64,000 bases of DNA from positions 1 through 64,000 of the forward strand of contig NZ_JBATVG010000026.1 of assembly GCF_049671645.1 (NCBI RefSeq), given 5' to 3'. Under the pieces are notes generated by a model. The model was not told the origin of the DNA, searched no databases, and was given only the letters and a program-made list of their open reading frames with translations. Each line of letters starts with the position of its first letter. Position 1 is the first letter of the stretch. The stretch is from Castellaniella sp049671645 (GTDB taxonomy: Bacteria > Pseudomonadota > Gammaproteobacteria > Burkholderiales > Burkholderiaceae_B). The translations under genes and the position numbers were made by a program. Of this stretch, positions 61,116 through 64,000 are shown piece after piece.

Positions 61116-61960
61116 ATTCGCCCCTGTCCCCTACTTCATCCTCCGACATCCTGCTCGAGCTGGACCGGATCGGCATCAGTTTCGGCGGCCTGCGGGCGGT
61201 CGACGACCTCAGCTTCCAGGTCCGGCGCGGCGAGATCGTCGGCCTGATCGGCCCCAACGGCGCCGGCAAGACGACGGTCTTCAACATGATCACCGGCGTC
61301 TACAAACCCACCGACGGCCATATCCGCTGGCACGGCCGCGACATGACCGGCCTGGCCCCCCACCGGGTGGCCGAGGCGGGAATCCGGCGCACCTTCCAGA
61401 CCATCCGCCTGTTCACCGACATGACGGTGCTGGAAAACGTGATCGCGGGCCAGCATCTGCTCATGCGGCAATCCTGGTGGCAGGGCCTGCTGCGCACGCC
61501 CGCCCAGCGCCGCGAGGAACACGCCCTGGTCGAACGCGCCATGGTCGTGCTGGAACAGCTGGACCTGGCCGACGTCGCGCAGGAAATCGCGACATCCCTG
61601 CCCTACGGCGCCCAGCGCCGCGTCGAAATGGCCCGCACCCTGGTGGCGCAACCCGAACTCATCATTCTGGACGAACCGGCCGCCGGCCTGAACGAACAGG
61701 AATCCGCAGGGCTGAACGACACCATCCGCGCCATCCGCGATGCCGGCATCACCGTCATTCTGGTTGAACACGACATGAGCGTGGTGATGAACGTCACCGA
61801 CAACATCGTCGTCATCAATTTCGGCAAGAAGATCGCCGAGGGCAAGCCGGCCGACATCCGCACCAATCCCTTGGTGATCGAGGCCTACCTGGGCCAGGAT
61901 GACGACGACGAGGACGACCCGCTGATGAACGCCATCCACGAAGAACAGGCCCAGTCATGA
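61112..61960 (+). CDS. livG: Branched-chain amino acid ABC ATPase LivG
   Basis: This 282-residue ATPase has Walker A GPNGAGKTTVFNMITG (about 50), Walker B LIILDEPAAGLN and the H-loop VEHDMSVVMN. In place of LSGGQ the signature region reads SLPYGAQRRVEMARTL, as is normal for LivG. The C-terminus is an acidic extension (DDDDEDDP). It overlaps livM and livF by 4 bp each. Confidence 0.95.
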   Translation: MNSPLSPTSSSDILLELDRIGISFGGLRAVDDLSFQVRRGEIVGLIGPNGAGKTTVFNMITGVYKPTDGHIRWHGRDMTGLAPHRVAEAGIRRTFQTIRLFTDMTVLENVIAGQHLLMRQSWWQGLLRTPAQRREEHALVERAMVVLEQLDLADVAQEIATSLPYGAQRRVEMARTLVAQPELIILDEPAAGLNEQESAGLNDTIRAIRDAGITVILVEHDMSVVMNVTDNIVVINFGKKIAEGKPADIRTNPLVIEAYLGQDDDDEDDPLMNAIHEEQAQS

Positions 61961-62667
61961 CCCATCTGCTCGAAATCGAAGACCTGCGCGTCAACTACGG
62001 CCATATCCAGGCCCTGAAGGGCATCTCGCTGCAAGTAGCCGAGCGCGAGGTCGTCGCCATCCTCGGGGCCAACGGGGCGGGCAAGACCACGCTGATGCGC
62101 ACGCTCAGCGGCCTGCTGACCCCGCACTCAGGCAAGATCACCTTTGCCGGCCACGACACCACCCACATGGGCGCCGACCGGATCGTGCGCCTGGGCATCG
62201 GCCAGTCGCCGGAAGGTCGGCGCGTCTTCGGCACATTGTCGGTCGCTGAAAACCTGCGCATGGGCGGCTTCACCCGCCCGCCGGCGGAAATCACCGACAG
62301 CTGCGAACACGTCTACAAGATCTTTCCGCGCCTGTACGAACGCCGCGCCCAGTTGGCCGGGACCTTGTCGGGCGGCGAACAACAGATGCTGGCCATCGGT
62401 CGGGCGCTGGTGACCAAGCCCCGCCTGCTGCTGCTGGACGAGCCCAGCCTGGGTCTGGCGCCCATCATCGTGCGCAACATCTTCCAGGTGCTGCGCGACG
62501 TGCGCGAAACCGGCGTCACCATCCTGATCGTCGAACAGAACGCCCGCATGGCCCTGAAACTGGCGGACCGGGGCTACGTCCTGGAAGTCGGCAAGCTCTC
62601 GCACCAAGGCCCCGCCCGCGAACTGCTGGCTTCGCCGGAAATCCAGGCCGCTTATCTGGGGCACTGA
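61957..62667 (+). CDS. livF: Branched-chain amino acid ABC ATPase LivF
   Basis: This 236-residue ATPase has Walker A GANGAGKTTLMRTLSG (about 37), signature LSGGEQQMLAIGRAL, Walker B LLLLDEPSLGLAP and the H-loop-region VEQNARMALK, the LivF pattern with Gln for His. The ATG overlaps the livG stop. It ends the operon before a hairpin terminator. Confidence 0.95.
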   Translation: MTHLLEIEDLRVNYGHIQALKGISLQVAEREVVAILGANGAGKTTLMRTLSGLLTPHSGKITFAGHDTTHMGADRIVRLGIGQSPEGRRVFGTLSVAENLRMGGFTRPPAEITDSCEHVYKIFPRLYERRAQLAGTLSGGEQQMLAIGRALVTKPRLLLLDEPSLGLAPIIVRNIFQVLRDVRETGVTILIVEQNARMALKLADRGYVLEVGKLSHQGPARELLASPEIQAAYLGH

Positions 62668-62695
62668 CACCCGCGGCGGACCCGGCTCCCTGCAC

Positions 62696-62769
62696 GCAAA
62701 GGCCGTCCTGTCGGGACGGCCTTTGCCATTGCGCGTACCCGGCCGACCCGCCGCAGGCGGGTGAGCGAC
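62696..62769 (+). terminator. liv operon terminator; diverged two-hairpin unit
   Basis: GCAAAGGCCGTCC/GGGACGGCCTTTGC (62696-62726) is a strong stem 28 bp after the livF stop. About 20 bp later a second stem, CCCGCC-GCA-GGCGGG (62747-62761), follows, then TGAGCGAC. The order (strong hairpin, spacer ending CCGA, small GC hairpin, purine-rich tail) mirrors the repeats at 12.6 and 63.2 kb. Confidence 0.65.
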
Positions 62770-62882
62770 CCACACTCTTGCATCATGGGGGTATGGCCGG
62801 ATACAGGGGGTCCGTAGCAGGCGTTCGGGCAATCCGGGTTATTCTTCCAGGTTCTTATATTTCCGCCCTACAGGAGCCTCAC

Positions 62883-63164
62883 ATGACCCAAGCCTCTGCC
62901 CGCCACATTCTGGTCGACACCGAAGAACAGTGCCTGAAGCTGAAGGCCGACATCGAAAACGGCGCTGATTTCGCCGCCGTCGCCCGCGAACATTCCAGCT
63001 GCCCGTCCAACCGCGACGGCGGCAATCTGGGCACCTTCGGGCGCGGCCAGATGGTGCCGGAATTCGATTCGGTGGTGTTCAGCGCCCCGGTCGGCGTGGT
63101 GCAGGGGCCGGTGCGCACGCAGTTCGGCTACCACTTGGTGGAAGTGACGGATCGGGAGGATTGA
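62883..63164 (+). CDS. ppiC: Parvulin-type peptidyl-prolyl isomerase (PpiC)
   Basis: This 93-residue single-domain parvulin has no signal peptide, so it is cytoplasmic. Family marks are ARHILVDTEEQCLKLKADI, FAAVAREHSSCPSNRDGGNLGTFGRGQMVPEFD and VRTQFGYHLVEV. It is the size of E. coli PpiC (93). ATG 62883 has AGGAG 6 bp upstream; the open frame starts earlier but is not family-like. It is monocistronic between the liv operon and the convergent putA. Confidence 0.95.
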   Translation: MTQASARHILVDTEEQCLKLKADIENGADFAAVAREHSSCPSNRDGGNLGTFGRGQMVPEFDSVVFSAPVGVVQGPVRTQFGYHLVEVTDRED

Positions 63165-63165
63165 T

Positions 63166-63228
63166 CCACCTCGCCGCCTGCAGGCGGCTCGGATTCGATC
63201 GGCACAGAAGGGTCCGCAGGGACCCCTG
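63166..63228 (-). repeat. Two-hairpin repeat, copy E
   Basis: On the minus strand: a stem around GGGTCCCTGCGGACCC, spacer GCCGATCGAATCCGA, perfect palindrome GCCGCCTGCAGGCGGC, then GAGGTGG. The last 28 bp are identical to copy D, 84 bp away. It starts 2 bp past the ppiC stop. Confidence 0.75.
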
Positions 63229-63249
63229 TTTACCACAGCCCTGCGCCCC

Positions 63250-63329
63250 CCACCTCGCCGCCTGCAGGCGGCTCGGATGATTCCGGCAAAAAAGGGTCCG
63301 CAGGGACCCTTTTTAGTCCGGAATCATCC
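63250..63329 (-). terminator. putA terminator formed by two-hairpin repeat, copy D
   Basis: On the minus strand the putA stop lies inside the outer arm GGATGATTCCGG/CCGGAATCATCC. The inner stem AAAAAGGGTCC/GGACCCTTTTTT (63288-63314) has a T6 tail and is a classic terminator. The spacer and palindrome GCCGCCTGCAGGCGGC plus GAGGTGG follow as in copy E. Confidence 0.8.
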
Positions 63330-64000
63330 CACCATCATCAGTGTTGCGTTGCCGCCGGCGGCGGCGGTGTTGACGCAGATGGACACTTCGCGCACCAGCA
63401 TCTCCAAGGGGTAGCCCTGGCCGCTGGACAATTCGTGCGAACGCCGGGCCAGCACCGGGACGATCGGCCCCGGGCGCGCGGCCACGGACTGGGTCAATGC
63501 CAGCAGGTCATCGCCGTCGCCCTCGAACAGCACGACCTGGAAATCCGCCGCATCCAGGGCGCCGGTGTCCACCCAGCGCACCGCCTGCAAACCTTCCTGC
63601 TCGCGCAGGGGCCGCATTTCAGGGGTATCCACCCACAGCATGGCATTGCCCGTGCGTTGGCAGGCTTGCAGCTGGGCGCGAGCCCCTGCCGCGCTGACGG
63701 CGCGGCACAGCACGGTCCCCCGGGGCTTGAGGCGATAGCGGTTGGTTTCTCCCGTGGGCCCGGGCAGTTCCAGGACTTGGGCATCCCGCCCCACCACGCC
63801 CTCGACCGGCAGCGTGTTGGACGACACCGACAACAGGCGGTGCAGATACAGGGGGCCACCGGCCTTGGGCCCTGTGCCGGACAAACCCTCGCCCCCGAAG
63901 GGCTGCACCCCCACCGTGGCCCCCACGATGTTGCGATTGACGTAGATGTTGCCGACCTGGATGCGCTCGGTGACGTGATTCACCGTTTCATCCAACCGGG
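63324..64000 (-). CDS. putA: PutA proline dehydrogenase/P5C dehydrogenase, C-terminal part
   Basis: This minus-strand frame stays open to the right edge; 225 C-terminal residues are visible. The first of them belong to the aldehyde-dehydrogenase domain (VGNIYVNRNIVGATVGVQPFGGEGLSGTGPKAGGP), which oxidises glutamate semialdehyde. The remaining ~160 residues form the C-terminal domain seen in long trifunctional-type PutA proteins. The enzyme degrades proline to glutamate at the inner membrane. Whether the DNA-binding N-terminus is present cannot be seen. Confidence 0.92.
   Translation of the reverse strand, partial: RLDETVNHVTERIQVGNIYVNRNIVGATVGVQPFGGEGLSGTGPKAGGPLYLHRLLSVSSNTLPVEGVVGRDAQVLELPGPTGETNRYRLKPRGTVLCRAVSAAGARAQLQACQRTGNAMLWVDTPEMRPLREQEGLQAVRWVDTGALDAADFQVVLFEGDGDDLLALTQSVAARPGPIVPVLARRSHELSSGQGYPLEMLVREVSICVNTAAAGGNATLMMVG

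Overview
The window is a GC-rich (about two thirds G+C by eye) bacterial chromosome segment with dense, tightly packed operons. Gene content and order (tig-clpP-clpX-lon, dapD-dapE-prmB, iscR-iscS-iscU-iscA, ribF-ileS-lspA-coaBC, a bifunctional-type PutA, MexEF-OprN-type efflux with a divergent LysR regulator) point to a betaproteobacterium of the Burkholderiales, most likely Alcaligenaceae (Bordetella/Achromobacter/Castellaniella-like). The family placement is inference. I see no prophage, CRISPR array, classical IS transposase, rRNA operon or defence island.

Layout. 1-3 kb: the end of a TRAP transporter permease, a chemoreceptor and a TehA/TDT-type transporter. 3-6 kb: prfB, with the programmed +1 frameshift, then lysS. 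6-8.5 kb, minus strand: a short isc operon (iscRSUA) with two IscR-type operator sites and an unusual IscU. 8.6-13.7 kb: a low-molecular-weight phosphatase, uvrB, an aromatic/aspartate aminotransferase, a structured tandem repeat array and lexA with an SOS box. 13.9-19.8 kb, minus strand: the tig-clpP-clpX-lon proteostasis block, then tRNA-Leu(UAG). 20-27 kb: LysR regulator and a three-gene RND efflux system. 27-32 kb: EcsC-family protein, an orphan periplasmic binding protein paired with an acyl-CoA synthetase, a LysE exporter and TenA. 32-37 kb: dapD, dapE, prmB and an ABC-F ATPase. 37.7-42.2 kb: a five-gene operon joining an AhpD-like protein, an acyl-CoA-dehydrogenase-like flavoprotein and a sulfonate/nitrate-type ABC transporter. 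42.2-44.7 kb: a less GC-rich patch (MaoC, HxlR, ProA) that looks acquired. 44.9-50.8 kb, minus strand: uvrD, a fatty acid desaturase, rsmB and purN. 51-57.5 kb: ribF, ileS, lspA, coaBC, a DUF190 gene and dut. 57.8-62.7 kb: a complete branched-chain amino acid ABC transporter operon. 62.9-64 kb: a parvulin and the C-terminal end of PutA.

Most genes are housekeeping. The points that stand out are: (1) an IscU that has lost one of its three scaffold cysteines and its key aspartate and has a changed HscA-binding motif, in an isc operon that also lacks hscB, hscA and fdx; (2) a dispersed two-hairpin repeat family, found in sense orientation just after stop codons, with compensatory stem changes between copies; (3) a 163-bp near-palindromic MITE-like element filling most of the divergent purN/ribF promoter region; (4) a long GC-rich inverted repeat beside an AT-rich island at 37.4-37.7 kb; and (5) the AhpD/flavoprotein/ABC operon, whose substrate is unknown.
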